Assembly: GCA_963971405.1 (NCBI GenBank)
Contig: OZ020485.1
Location: 32,073,921 to 32,137,920 of the forward strand
Length of the DNA stretch: 64,000 nucleotides
DNA from: Psococerastis gibbosa
Taxonomy: Eukaryota; Arthropoda; Insecta; Psocodea; Psocidae
Direction: 5' to 3'
The notes beneath the pieces are model-generated. The model was not told where the DNA came from. It did no database searches and worked only from the letters and a program-made list of their open reading frames with translations. A program made the translations under genes and the position numbers. This document shows positions 10,704-24,900 of the stretch, piece by piece (positions within the stretch are counted from its first letter, which is position 1; the number at the start of each line of letters is the position of its first letter).

Positions 10704-12773
10704 TGACATAATGTCGAATATGAGCGATTGTTACAGATACAGCTTAGTTTTTGGAATGTTAAGGTAACTCACTACATTTTCAATTAAACTGATAACAATA
10801 AAAAGTTAATTTCAGGTTGATCCCAAATTTTTTCAGCTGAATTTAACAAAATCTCTTAACTTACAGTTACTTTTTGTCAAACATTTCATTATAGTACCAT
10901 TGAGAGCACTATTTAAGCCGTTCATAGCATATAGCATATCTACTAAAATATAATCTTAATGCAAACTGTAAAGACATTTACACTGTAAACCTTTCATACA
11001 ATAATTAACATTAAAAAAAAAAGTATTTCCGTGTATGTGCCGTTAATTATCACACTTTAGTATAGACTTTAAGTGAGAGGCTTAAGCATTTTACCTAAAT
11101 TCTGAATTGTTCTAATTGAAAAAAGTCCGCTTTTAGTTTGGTCTAGGCTACAATATGCTGTATATGATAGGAAATTTGCGAGATTTATTTAAGAGCTACT
11201 TACTAAACTCGTCCCACCGAACTATAGAGAAAATTGGCCAAAGTAAAAAGAAAAGTTATTCATTATCAAATTAAAAGAATATTATTGTATACTGTATAGA
11301 GGCTCTTTTCTATGTTGTTAGTTTTAAATTTACTTGTCATTTTTACATATCTTACAATGATACAAAATTTACATGGCTCGCAACATTCATTAGGTCTATT
11401 TTGGTAGCCTGTTTTAGTATTATTTACATGAATTCTTCTTTTCGTTTGAAATACCGCATGGTTTCGTTGATCAAATAAATTGGTAAACGTTGTACAAAAC
11501 AGATGACTGGGGCTGGAGTTAGGGCATACATACAGTAAGTAGACTTATCTGCGTAAATATGGGAACAGTCACGATTTTAATTTTTACTTAGTACGTATTT
11601 TGACATGAAAATACCGTAAAAAGGGCATTTATTATAGGAGTACATAGCACAAATTTATAGTGGGGATGTTCACTATGTGATTGAGCATGCTAAATGTATA
11701 AAATTTTAAATTTAGAAATCGTGAAGATAGCTTTATAGATCCAGCTAAAATATTTAAAATCGACAAATTATTTCTCATAAAATATAAATAAATAATATGT
11801 AAAATTAAAATATAAGAAAATAATAATAAATCATTAAAAATTAACCACCTACATTCAAAATATCCACGGATAAACTAATAAAAATTATAGTAAAATGAAA
11901 ATGGCCGCGGCCACAAGACTGTTTTAGCAAATTTACGATTTCTCAATATTTACGATGGATTTAGGGAACCTCAGGGGTAGCTAAATTTCAGTGCGTTGAT
12001 TTATAATTTTCCGTTGTTTTCATTTACGATCGAGAATGGAATTCTCGATTTAACCTATCTAACACGGCTTAGCATGCTAAATACCGGATAGCGAATACCC
12101 CTAAAAATTGTTGGCATTTTTGGTCGCCTTCTAATTTTTTTTTCATCATTAGCTATATATGCTGTAGTGCAAAACTATGGCAACTAGTAGAATTCTCATT
12201 ACGCGACTATTGGTGATTCAGTAGATTACTGAGGTGATAATTTGCAACTATTCTAACCCCAAAATTGGCCTACACCCTCAAGTTAGGCTGTCTCATATTT
12301 ATCGGGCTTTCAACGAATTTTATCACTGACTGACCATGCCAGGAAGACATCATTGTATTGCGGGTTGTTGAAAAGCCTATCCTAAGTAGCCCATTCAGAA
12401 GGCAAGGCGTCCTTCATGCCGTTCTCCGCCACTCATATAATCCGTACACCCCTGACATCGGTCTTGGGTTGAGTGTTTCAGTGTTTGACTGATTAAGTGA
12501 TTACGCTCGTGGTACAACAGAATAATTTACATTTTCCAATTCAATTTGTCAGCAGATAAATTCACAATCATTACATGGGTTCTCAAGTCAGTGCTCCATG
12601 ACTTCGTAGAACATTATAATAGAAAATAAAAATATTATTACGACTGTGAATGATTTTTGTTATAACATAAGTAGACCTTAGCAGGTTTGCAGAGTTCGGT
12701 CTCTGTTTCATTATGATTATGAACTTACCTATCTTCTACTTAGCCTACCTATTCTTATTTATAGCTATAAAGT
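10704..12773. other. Intergenic stretch, nothing recognised
   Basis: Very AT-rich sequence. A short ATG frame near 12337 (+) reads MPGRHHCIAGC then a stop; it is too short to support as a gene. Confidence 0.4.
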
Positions 12774-12779
12774 TTTATT
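12774..12779 (-). terminator. Polyadenylation signal of the chloride channel gene
   Basis: AATAAA on the - strand about 64 bp beyond the TAG stop codon of the channel gene, in the right place and orientation for its 3' end. Confidence 0.6.
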
Positions 12780-12842
12780 TGGTCCTCTCATCGTCTATTC
12801 TCTTCATCTCGTTTATCTTCATAACTGAAGAATCAGCTCGGT

Positions 12843-12989
12843 CTATGACCACGCGGGCGCAGAGAAACCTTTATAATGTTTGAAGAAGAAAATGAGAAAG
12901 ACAGCATATGCAGTGGGGAACGTAATGCGAGCAATTACATCTATTGTTTTCGCGACGCGAATAGGATGTGGAGGTTCTTTTTTTCTTAT
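12843..12989 (-). CDS. pHCl-1: Chloride channel exon 11: M4 and stop
   Basis: Acceptor GGTTTCAG precedes 12989. In phase 0 it encodes IRKKEPPHPIRVAKTIDVIA, then the M4 helix RITFPTAYAVFLIFFF, a short tail and TAG at 12843-12845. The PPHPIRVAKTID segment before M4 is a strong family marker. Confidence 0.9.
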   Translation of the reverse strand: MRKKEPPHPIRVAKTIDVIARITFPTAYAVFLIFFFKHYKGFSAPAWS

Positions 12990-15900
12990 CTGAAACCATT
13001 TAAGAATATATTTTTTCAATTAGGCTATTAACGAAAAAATGGTTATCTACAAAACTACCTACAGTATGTATGTATATCGTATTATATATTATATACATTG
13101 CGTGGTCTATCACAATTACTAAAAAGCATTAAAATAGATTTTCAAAAATTGTGAAGTAGCCTATTATAATATGTACAAAACTTACCACTTCAGGGCCACA
13201 GCCATTGTTGGCGGTGTGTGTACAGGTACTAGGGCCACAGTTGGTACAAGCCACTATCTCGTTAGGAACTCCTGGTGACTCACGCCTTTTGCTGTCTCCC
13301 TGAAACACAAAAGCTATGCTGTAGTTCAGTATGAAGCACATGTTAACATGTTCCGAGTGTTTGTTCGTAGTTCGTACGCATTAAGCAACTTGACTTGTTA
13401 GGAAAGTTGCTCGGTAAACTTCCCTTTTAGGAGTTCTTAATTTTCCATGCCCCTTTTGTCTTTTATGTCCCGTATTCTCCTAAATAATACTTAGAACCAT
13501 GTCTGAATGATTTGCCTCAACTCAAAATAAACTTAGCTGCGAATTTTGGTATCTCTTCACAATAAATTTTGTTCAGCTTGCAGTATTTCGAAGGTATGGT
13601 GCGATAAAGTGTTCACCAGGCTAATTTGTTGATTTCTGATTGCAACAATGTTTTTTCCATTGAAATTGACAGGAACTTACAAGGCTTCTTCAGTGACATT
13701 CCTCGTGAATTATAAGAAAGCGACAGTTCTTTTGCACTACATAATACTATAATTTGTCATAATATGTTGTATTAAAAATTTGAGGTAATTAATGAATCCT
13801 CAGTACTGTATTCTTCTTCAAGAATAACAATCAAAGCGATTTCATTCAGCTTCTCTTGATTTATTCGGAATATTTCACCTCAGTAGGCTTTCAATGCATA
13901 AAGTTTGAATGAACAATAATCTTACCAAATATTGTGTAGGCTTATTTGTAAAAAACACTACAGAAACTGAGTGAGTTAGCAGTCAATACCAAGCATTGTG
14001 AGTGAGTGAGGCACTATACGAGCAAAATTCTGAGTAGAAAGCTAAAAATATTAAAGCTGTTCGTAAGCAAGTCTATTTTGCTGTAGAAGCCCTCATTACG
14101 GCCAAGCTTTATTGGAGTGTGCGTCAATGAACTTACTAAAATAACTTACTTCGACGGAGCTTGATGCACTTTATGCCCAAAGTAAGTTAAACCTCTAGTG
14201 GGATTTCACTCTAATTATAGTGACATTCGTACTGCTTGTGAGTACAGTGTACCTTTATGCAGCTATTACGTTTGTAGAGTATCTAATACTACAATACGAA
14301 TGGCTAAAGTATTTTTATGGCAATTACAAAAAAATAAGCCTACATCTAACCTCTGGCTTTTCATTTATTGTAACATTTAGCATAATCAACACTGAAAATA
14401 TGATAGCTAAGAATTATACTATTCAAAACCAGCAAAATTAATTCACGATGTAATACATCTTTTGGATGTGTCCAACAGTATACAATAGATAGGTAATGAA
14501 AATGCCCAACAGTGTATATCTCACCTGCAGCAACTGCTGTAGTGTTTCCTCTTCTCCTTTTTTATTCTAAAAATAACAAATAGTCTATTGACATTAAAAT
14601 GATATTAGACTACAGAAACTTGGTTATGTTAAGAAAGGATGAAAAATAGGATTGTAACCATGGCATGTATTACACGCACTAATGTATGGTCCATACTAGG
14701 ACACAAAATATTTGTAAATAAGCAAACTGGACCCCAATTCAGTTGTATATTCTGTAGGTGCATATAGGCTATTTGCGGATAAATATATAATTTTATAATC
14801 AAGTGAATTAAAAACAAAAAAAAAGCAATTGGTCAATTGGTCCAGTATGGGCTTATATCAGTCCACGTAATACGCCAATGAAATGGATAATGGAAATAGT
14901 TAACAACTTGTAGAATCAAAAAAACGGCCTATCATACTCATATCATAGCCTACATAATTATAGAGGTACCTACGTTATAGAAAGGAGAGGGTGGTACTTA
15001 AAGCATTTATTTATAAGTTACTTTCGAACTTTTTAGTGTTGATATGGATCTTGAGAAGTTGGACATGCAGTTTTCCTAATATCGATCTCTATGGCTTTAC
15101 ACGACCAACAATATATTAATGCAAAAGTAATTTTATACAGCATGTTTACATCTTCGGACAACATTTAATGGCCAAAATTAACATTTAATGTGATAATTAA
15201 TTATGTACTGAGCCTTCATTGTTACAATAGAAAGACTGCCCACAACATTTTGCAAAAAATGTTTTGCGTTGCATAGTTGCATCTGACGTCATTTGCTTAT
15301 AAATCGATGAGAAGACTTGGCCGTCTCTCGCTACCGAAGTGAGGTTCTCTCAATCAATCAATCAATGTATAAATCAATCAAGAAATATCGTGTACATTAT
15401 TGATGTAAGACGTAAAGTCGTCACTATAATGTCTATATTGGTAACGCGATTAATTAAAGGAAGAAGCCCATTTCCATGGTGAGGAACAATCAAGCGCACT
15501 CTTCTTATAGATTTGTAAGAAAATAACGTTAGAGATGGAATAAATGAAAGTTGCACTTGCACTCTAGCTCATTTTGGTTCTTCTTACCATATATTTCTTA
15601 TCATATCCATCCACAACTACTATTGTATATTCTTCGATGAAAAAAAGAACATTTTTATAGTTTTTAAAAAACCATTCTTCCTGAAATGGTATCTTAAAAT
15701 GTGTATAATAGTAGCTCTGTCATGTTGAAATCTAAAACGTCGCGTTTTTAACTGGATTAAAAAAAAAAAAAAAAAAAAACTAAGTCTATGACTCTATGAT
15801 GGACAAATATTATCACAAAATAACTAGCCTATCTGATCGCTTTTGATTAGTAATATCGTACAACCTGGGGACGTTGAAGTTGGAAATTTTTAACTAAGCA

Positions 15901-18900
15901 GCTCCTGGATTAAATTCAAACATTTTAATAACTGGCAATTTTGATTATCGTAAACAAAATGTGTGTTTATGGATAATTTTCCCATTAGTAGGTACATTTT
16001 TTTTATTAATTATATGTACAGGACCAAATTTATAAAAAATGGCTTAGTGATAAGCATTTGAGCGAAAGTCGTAACTAGTTTATGGCCCCATATTGTTCAA
16101 CGCATCCAGCGCAAGCCTTGTTTTATACTGCAAAGTTACTGTCTCTTTTCAGCCATACTATACTGTAGCATGCTACATGCGAGGAGTTTATCATGAGAAA
16201 GAGGGACAACATGCACAGTCTGGAATTGATTTTTGGCATTTCCTATAAAATGACATGATTGGCGTTTCTGAAACTTGTTTAGCCTGCAGGTTACGCTGGA
16301 TCCCTAAAGTCAATGGTATTGTATTATAGGCCATCTAACCACATTGATATGCCTATTCTTTTCATGTAAAGAAATGAAAAAGAATGTAAGAATTTTTGTT
16401 TGAGATAGCCTACACGTCTTTTTATGAATTAAGTTTCAGCGTTTTGAGTTGCTGCAGTTTTTTCTCGGATTCTTCTCTCGGTCATTCGAATAGAATCCCT
16501 AACAGCCAATAAAAATGCTGTATTGTAAGTTAGGCCTGGTAAAGCAGTTAGGCCAGCGCATTTAGGTTTGAACGTTTTGTTATTAGAAGAGAAAGACCGC
16601 GAAATGCGTTAAGAAAAAGTAAAATCAAAAAGCCTTATTAAAGTGGAATCTATTGGGATAGCTTGGGGAAACAATGACCGGCTCTAAAGTCTCAATGATA
16701 GGCACCGTAAGAGTTGCCGCAGTTTTTCCCCTGTCTTGAGGGATTAATTACCACCTGTTAGAATCCCTATAACTATCCCGAAATAGGGCACAGTTGGCGT
16801 AAACATAAACTGCCGCAGCTGAACTGCCCTATCAAAAAAGATAAAAACCGTAAAACTTGTTTTAAAAAAAAGTATTCGCATCGGATCAGTTTTCCAAGTA
16901 TCTAATAACCAAGGTCTGAAATAAGCTCTACCTGAAAGAAGAGGAAACCTGATCCAGCCAAAATATATTACAAGCGCTCATTGTAAATTATAACTTACTG
17001 TATACCAATGTTATAGCCTACTGGAGGCAGAAAAAGCAAAACATAACAAAATGAAAGCAGTTAGTGCCAACGCTTCCGTGCCATAAGCTTTGGAATTTAG
17101 AATTTTCTGTGCTTTGGCAAATACACGGACAATAATGGTTATGTACGTTACTATCGCGGTTTCTAGCCAAAATGCCTGCAAACTACGAGCCAGTCAACTG
17201 TATTCAAATTAGAGTTTGTGGTAAAAACAAGCTGGTTCTAGAGAGAAGCAATGTTAGATGAAGATTTTGACGACGGAGACTTGGTTGGTTCTTACCAAAG
17301 GGCTAGCTATGACGACGCCTATTCCTCTCAGAACCGCTGGCAACCTCTAGAACACACAACATGTCGAAATAACAACATGCCGTCAAGCAGCAGAAGAGAA
17401 CACAGGTCTTGAAAGCTATAGTAAAGAATGAAAACAAGCAACTGCTATACGTTATATAGGTTTGCTCAAGCTACAGTTTACTAGCCCCGTTCATCCATCA
17501 TTGTTGAGAGATAATGGATTCTACCTTGTGCCTAAAAAATGTAATTCTTTAAAAGAATTTTCTAGCCACCATTATACATCCGCAAAAGTTGCTTTGTGTT
17601 TCATACTCCTTGACAATATGTACCTTTTATAAATGATAATTTCCACAATATGATAATACTGGAAACAGTGTAGAGATGGCAGGCCAGTTGAAATGTGCGG
17701 GAATAAATAATTGGCTTAATAATTTTGTTATGTACGAGTATGTTTGTATGATATACCACCATCAATAACGAAATCAATAACAAAAAAATGAATAGGTAGA
17801 TGTTTTTTATATGCTGTACCACTGTACCAGTATGCCCTGCCGACATGAGTATTTGAGGATAAAGCACAGAAACTAGGAAAAGAGAAAAAAGAAATTGGGA
17901 GTCAAATGGTCTAAGAAATTCGGATTGAAAACTTAGCAAGACTAAAAATATACCTAACTGGCTAATGAACCTGACTATACTAATATGGAACAATAAAGAA
18001 ACCTAGATTGATTTGAACTTGGAAATTAATTAAAATACCAGATTTATCACGAATTAAAACTAAGAATTTGATCAGCAAAAGAAGTAATGCGACATATCAA
18101 GTACTGCTCCAATCCACTAGCGTCATATCGGTGTAAATAAGGATTTCCGATATAAAGATAATGATAAAATCTATTCCCGGAGAATACATATAAATAATTC
18201 AGTTAATATTGATAATAATTTAACTAGGGATGTCACGAATAGTAATTTCGCCGAATATTGAATGTGCGGGATAGCCGAATATGTTCATTGATAATTTTTG
18301 ATATAAAATTGAAATTAACAATTCAATTATAATTAAATCGTATAATCTTAGTGTGAGTTCCATTTTTCATGATTTGTTATTTGTTATTCGACCGCATAGT
18401 GCCCTCTATTTCAGCTTAGTTCAATTGGTAGACGCCGAAAACCTATTTTTTCTCAAATATTTTAAGTAAATACTTGTGTGATGCTGCTGCAGATATATGT
18501 TCCCATGCGTAGTAAGAAAAGTATGTATTGTACTTTTCTAAAAATTTTAGCACTTCAGCTCTGCTATATCACATTTTATTTGCAGCCCTAAACAGAAGGA
18601 GCCTCTGCCATCATCTCCTCTTATTTCCCGACGATGAAAAATCCTAGAAAATGTTGAAAACAAAAGGCTCTCCTAATTAAATCCGAACGCGCCGCGGAAG
18701 TTCATTATGTGACATTTTCCAGCAGCTTCCAAGTTTGACAATGGCTCTATTGATACATGTACGTTAGTTGCGTCAACATCACAATACTCAGTAACTTAAC
18801 TGATATAACTGATATTCCGTACTTACAAATACTGTATAATATAGCTTGAGACGCGCACAGCCCATTCAGACTTAATTTTAAGATGAAAACAGATTAATAT

Positions 18901-21900
18901 CTGAATATATTTTTTTTAATCGTTCCACTACTTATAATATAAGACTACTTAATTGTAATTTATTATATGCCAGTTTATCAATATACTGTATATGCAGTGT
19001 GAATTTATCAGATCGGTTAGATAATGTGATCATGCCATTACATGCTTGAAAATTTTATAAGTTTGCTAAAGAGGTACGGTACTGTGGCTTTTGTAATTCG
19101 ATTGAACCCCTGTTTTGAATGGTGCCTTTTGTGTTCGAAATTAGATTATTTATGGGCTCCTTATTATGCTATAAGAATGCCTTATACACATCTGATATTG
19201 CTTCTACGCTACAATATTGTATAATTAAAAAAATGCATGCAAATTGCATAGCATAATAATGCAATATTCAGGTACCATACTAAATTATGAGGAACACTAT
19301 GAGATTCAGGCATTTAAAAAATCTACCGAAACAACAAAAGTCAATGGAGAATATCTGCCGTGCTAGTAGGCTATAAAATATTACAGGGTAACATTATGAG
19401 TAGCCTACCGTACTCAGTATTTATTAATTAATTAAAAACATAATACAATCACTAAATATCAAAAATATTAGGCTGAAAAATATCGTAAAAATGAAAAAAC
19501 TCGGATTAAACACATTATTTGCAATTCGGAACCGTAACTATTACATTATCATTGCGTATCGCTAGGTTGGTACCTACATTGTTTTCAGTTTCGACAGTTA
19601 AAAATTGTCTCTTTCCGGTGATATCTTCCATTGTATATCGTACAAAGGATACGGGCTACGTTTCACTATCTACAAATCAAGCACAACTTGGCGTATAGTA
19701 AGCTAATATTTGTTTTTGCATAACGGGTCTAAATACTCGTCTATCGGAATGGGTAGCGCTAAGCTCAAAGGAAAACTAGAGGAAGACAGAAATTAATTAA
19801 TTTATAACACCCTGAAATTTCTATAAATTCAGCGCCTTCCCATTATCAACATTACTGTGGCCGGAGGGGGCTGACGAACGGAATATATTGCCTTTATTTA
19901 CAAATACACATCTTTTATGGATCATCATTTTAATAAACAAAAAGATTTATCTATTCATTTATTTTTCATTTATTCTATTAGTATAATCATGCTTGAGTAT
20001 TCGATAATCAAAGTGCAGGAAATACAAGTTGTTGTAAAATAGTTATTAATTTTCAATATAATAGAATTAATCATTAGAAATAAAGCATTAAATAATGAAG
20101 GTTAACAGAGTTTTATCGATAGGTTGCCCAGCAAGTACGATATATCTATGCATGAGTCGAAATGGGGAAAGTAATAGCTGATTTGGTTGCTGGCTGCAGC
20201 GTGTAGCTTGGAAGTTTATATAAGTTAACAGTGCAATATGGTTTCTATTATCTAAATATATTTGGAGTCTTCCTTTCCATACAAATAAAAAAATCAACAC
20301 TATGGGCAGGTAGGCTACCTAACTTTTCATAAAGCCATTGAATGTTATTTTTTAATGTAAAATTGAAACAATAAAGTAAATATAATTTAAAATACGTAGT
20401 AAGTACCACTGACCCCTGTTATGATGCTTCTCGCGATAACGAGTATATTTTACCTAAGGCAGAGCTTTCCTTTTTTTTACAAAGTCATTTTGATATGAAA
20501 ATAATTCTTCTACGGCCTAGCTATAAGAAAATAGCAGAAATTGAAGTTTTCGCAGTAAATCAGCAAATTTCCCAACGGTAATATAATTAATTTAATTTAA
20601 AAAAACACGAAGAGTTTATATAATAGTAAAAGTAAATCATTTGGGTATATACTATAGTATATGTACAAATATGCAGACATACGGCAGTCTTGCGTTTTGG
20701 AAGATCTTTCATTTTTTTGACTTTTTTATAAAATTATTGTAATGTGTCTACAGTTGTGGAACGAAAAATGTTCTTCACAATGACTCGATTTCACTAAACA
20801 TTTGGAAAGCTCAGCTTTAAAAATACTGTAAAAACAAACACTCACCCCAAACCTGTCTCTAGCTTTTCTCGCCACCTTTAAAATATATAACAGAATTTTA
20901 ACACAAGTGTTAATATTAAGTCTAATATTAAGTGAAAAATGCTCAAAGTGTTCCTCATATATTGCGAAATTTATTGTAATTAATTTTCTTAGAATGTTCT
21001 AAATAATTTTGTTAGCATTTGGGTAAACGGAAAACGCCTGGAATCGTAAAGCTATCAACTTGCATCATGTACTGTAAAAGCCACCGCGATAAGACTTTAT
21101 ATCTGCTGTAAAATATCGTTATATACTGCACTGGCTCATTACAAACGCATTACACTGGAGCTCATTTTACAAGCTCCAAAAGGATAAATTCTTATAAAAA
21201 TGTAAAATTAATGGTCTGAAAGCAGTCTGAGAGCTTTGCTTGTTCATACAATATACCGTATTCACCATTTATGTTTAATATTTTGGAGACGTATAGTGGA
21301 GTAAATTACAAAACTTATAAACCCTCTGAAGAGGCACATGATGCCATTGACGAGGAAGTTTTCTCGTATATTAGCCTATGTTGATTTTTATTTTCGTTCC
21401 TTACTTTTTACTTAATGTTTTAACCTACCTATACTCTATTCTATATTTGTGTAGCTAGCTTTTTAATTAAGAAGACAAGAGAGAATGGAGCATGTACTGA
21501 CTTAAACACATCAATTGCCTGGAAACATATCGTATTTAGCACAGCCTGTCTTTTCCTGCTGTAACCATACCATTGGTCATGGCTTCATGGACACGGCAAA
21601 ATCAAACCACATGAGAATTTTTCTCTGAATAATCCAAATTATGGCTACATTCAGAAGCCCGTATTCTCTAACATGATGCTTTACAGGGGCTATGTAATCC
21701 TGTCCCACTGCAGCAATGGAGATAGTACTGGATTTCCCACCCCTCCATGTTGCAGTGGAAACTTCAGCAGAAATGGCATTATTAGGAGTGGAAGGGCAAT
21801 TAAGAGAGACTCAGCCTCTCTGACTACGTCTGACCACTGCCTGGATATGCCAAGCGATAGAATCCATCCAAAACACTGTTTTAGGAGGGAATTCGAAACT

Positions 21901-24900
21901 ATATTAGGGACAATGAAAGAATGCTGCGAATCAGCAGGAATTCTCAATAGTTACACAATCAAGTGGTTTACTGATGGCTCTAGGCTAGGAAGTACCAAAC
22001 CAAGAACAGGCCTTGGCGTCTTTGCTCCTGGGGTTAAATATCTGGCATCTCTTAGGGAGACAACTATAGTCTTGCAGATTTTGCAATGAAGGTGCGGAGG
22101 ACGATGCGATGCAATCGCACGAAGAAGAGCAGCATGCTAGGAAAGCTTGCAGTAACATGTAAAAGACCTGCCACTTCTGAATCCCCTCAAGATCCTGGCT
22201 CTCGTGAGAGAGATAGGCCTCGAGAAAGTGATGTAGAAGTGATGTAGATACTTTGTTGTAGGGGGCACAATAGGCCAATAGGCTTAAGTGCACACAGGTA
22301 ACACCTGTACCCCAATTTATAAAAAAAAAAAAAAAAATCGTATTTAGTACGGATAGTTCTTCAAGTAAACTATTGTGTAGTTTTGAGTTTGTGACACCTT
22401 AGGTATGAGTGGGCGTCGTCGCAGCTCGGAACCTATAACTCATGCTGACTCTTATTTTAAATGCACCCTTAGTAGTATTTTTTAGGATTTATTGCTACTT
22501 ATTTATGTAAGTGAATAATTTTATAAAGTTCCCGGCCACAACTACTAGACCTAGGCAGGCTATAGTAAATTTTTCTTAGGCTACAAATCATTCCCCGACC
22601 AAGCACATGGTTTCCACAGGAGGGGGGATACAATGACATGAATTTGTAGAATTGCATTACTTAATACCTCTATAAATTGTGTAATTGTGAATAAATTTAC
22701 TTAACTTCACTCTATATGCTAAAAATTGTATCTGTCATAATGAAGCTGTAGATTTAAAGACACTTGCGGTGGCACCGATATTTCAAGATAATTAGAATTG
22801 TCCGCAGGGTAATTTTATGCTACATTTACCCCTCTCCGAAGCATGTGACAACTTTAAGCGCTGCAATGTTCATCTCCATTTTCATATGTTTTTCCTATTT
22901 TGATCCACAACTACCCCCCCCCCCCCCAAATGGGCTGGATCAGTCCCTGGTACCTGGCACAAGTCTCTTCGATTGAGATGGCCAAATAATTATGTGAAGT
23001 CAAGTGCTAATATTGGCAATGTTTTATTTCTTTTACCAAACCAATCTGATGCTCCAAACTAGCATGTGCCATATTATATATTATTAATAATGAAAATCAC
23101 CTTGCAGCAACAAAAGAACTTCGAAGTAAAATTGGCACGAAACGGTGATAATAATCCCTGACTTGCACGTACTCACACAGTAGGAAAACCCCCTGACTTT
23201 ATATATTTTAAGGGGTTGGGCAGGGATTCGCAAATGGACCATGGTTCGGATCTAGGGGAGGGGGGGGGGCACGGGTGTTAATAAAAAGAAATATTGACTT
23301 TTAAGCCATGAGCTGTTACAAAATGAGTTTATTTCTTTAATGTTAGTTACGAAAAACATAGCCTATATAAATGTTGACGGGAATATTTGGTTTTTGTCAA
23401 GTTGGCGACTGCGAGATATTCCTATTTAATACCTTATGAATTTGAGCTTGCAGGGTGCTGTTACTTCCCAAACATAAAGGGGGGGGGGGGGTTTATATAG
23501 TAAGGGGCCACAGCTCAAGTAAAAGTTTTTCTATGGGGCCGCGGATTTTGGTTTGGGAACCCCTATTACCTCTCTTTTACTAGCGAACGCTTGACCCGAC
23601 CGCATGTTCTTATACCAGTATATGCGAGTTCTACTGTACTTTTTTTATTTTATTTTTTTATTTTTTTAAAGGTTAACCGTATTAAATCCATGTTAGTGAT
23701 GTTATGTTTTCTTACACACAGTGTGTTTGTTTCAATAGGCTATTATTTCCGACATGAAGTGTGTAATAAGTTAGTCTACAATTTGAGGAATTATCCGAAA
23801 ATCTGAAAAAAGAGAGTTAGGAACACATAGCAACCTCGGCTTAAATAGGGAACTGTTAGGCTACTTGTAAAAGTCAAGGTGTAAAATTCTACTAATCACA
23901 CAGATAGGGTTACAGGTAAGACCAAGAAGGAATACTCGTAAAAATGGGCACGTACCTGAGTGACAGGATTTTCTCCTGGTCGATAGACTACGTTGTGAAG
24001 TGGTCTTTTCCTACCAACATAGTTTACACAAACGAACTCTAAGAGACTGGCGTAGATAAAGCACATGCAGACACCGTCCCATAGGTTCATCGCTGTCAGA
24101 TTTGAGACCACTGGCAGCGTTGATCGGAAACCGTTGGACGTTGTGAAAAAATTGAGCATTGTCGTCACACCTGTAAAAATATTAATACAATATATATAAT
24201 CTACCCATATTGCAACTATACGAGTAAAACACCTCTTAACTAATTTATAAACATTAAGAAAGAATCAGTAAATGCTGAAAACAGGTGAACCAGGAATTGG
24301 GGCCACACTGTTAGATTTATTAATCTACGAATAAAAGAAATCTTAGTAAGAAATATTTTATTTTTAAATATTTATATAAGTTGGTAGTACTAACAAATAT
24401 TCAATTTGTCAACATGTTGATACAACCGATGTATCCTGTTCACTTTTGCCGATGAAGAAATATGGCTGTAATATAATTTGAAGGAAATTAAATTAATTTA
24501 AACATCATTGGGTGTATTTTTATTACGATATGCCAATATCTGGTTAAATCCAACACACGCTCACCACGCTTAGAAATGTCTTCATCAGGAATAATGGAGG
24601 CACCTCCATCTGCTAATGCACAGCGGTGCCGTCTAGAGTTCTATTAAGGAGAAATGAGACGTTCCCTTCCCGCCTAAAAGATTTCTTTTTTAATTTCTGG
24701 GGCCACTGGGCACATCTCATATAGCCAGTCATTGTAATAATGTTTCAGGTGGCCCCAGGATTCAAAAAAATGCTTATGGCGCAGTCGAATGTCCTCTCTC
24801 CTCTATAGGACTAGTAAAATTGGTAAATAATATTGGATGGCATCGCTGTGCATTGATAAATGGAGGACGTGCAATATTCCTCACGAAAAAACATTTCTAA

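Noticed and set aside
12337-12370. Second THAP-like start (MPGRHHCIAGC)
   Set aside because: Stops after eleven codons, with no splice donor or continuation.
17250-17414. A + strand 54-codon acidic ORF (MLDEDFDDGDLVGS...)
   Set aside because: It lies opposite exon 8 of the channel. The - strand reading RLPAVLRGIGVVIASPL has splice sites and family identity, so the + frame is a shadow.
17601-17993. 130-codon - strand ORF
   Set aside because: Hydrophobic, AT-driven composition with no motif, located within a channel intron.
20846-20875. A 30-bp splice-bounded candidate microexon on the - strand (VARKARDRFG)
   Set aside because: Exon 7 joins directly to 17296-17346, which matches the family. 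The candidate has a weak pyrimidine tract and is not needed.
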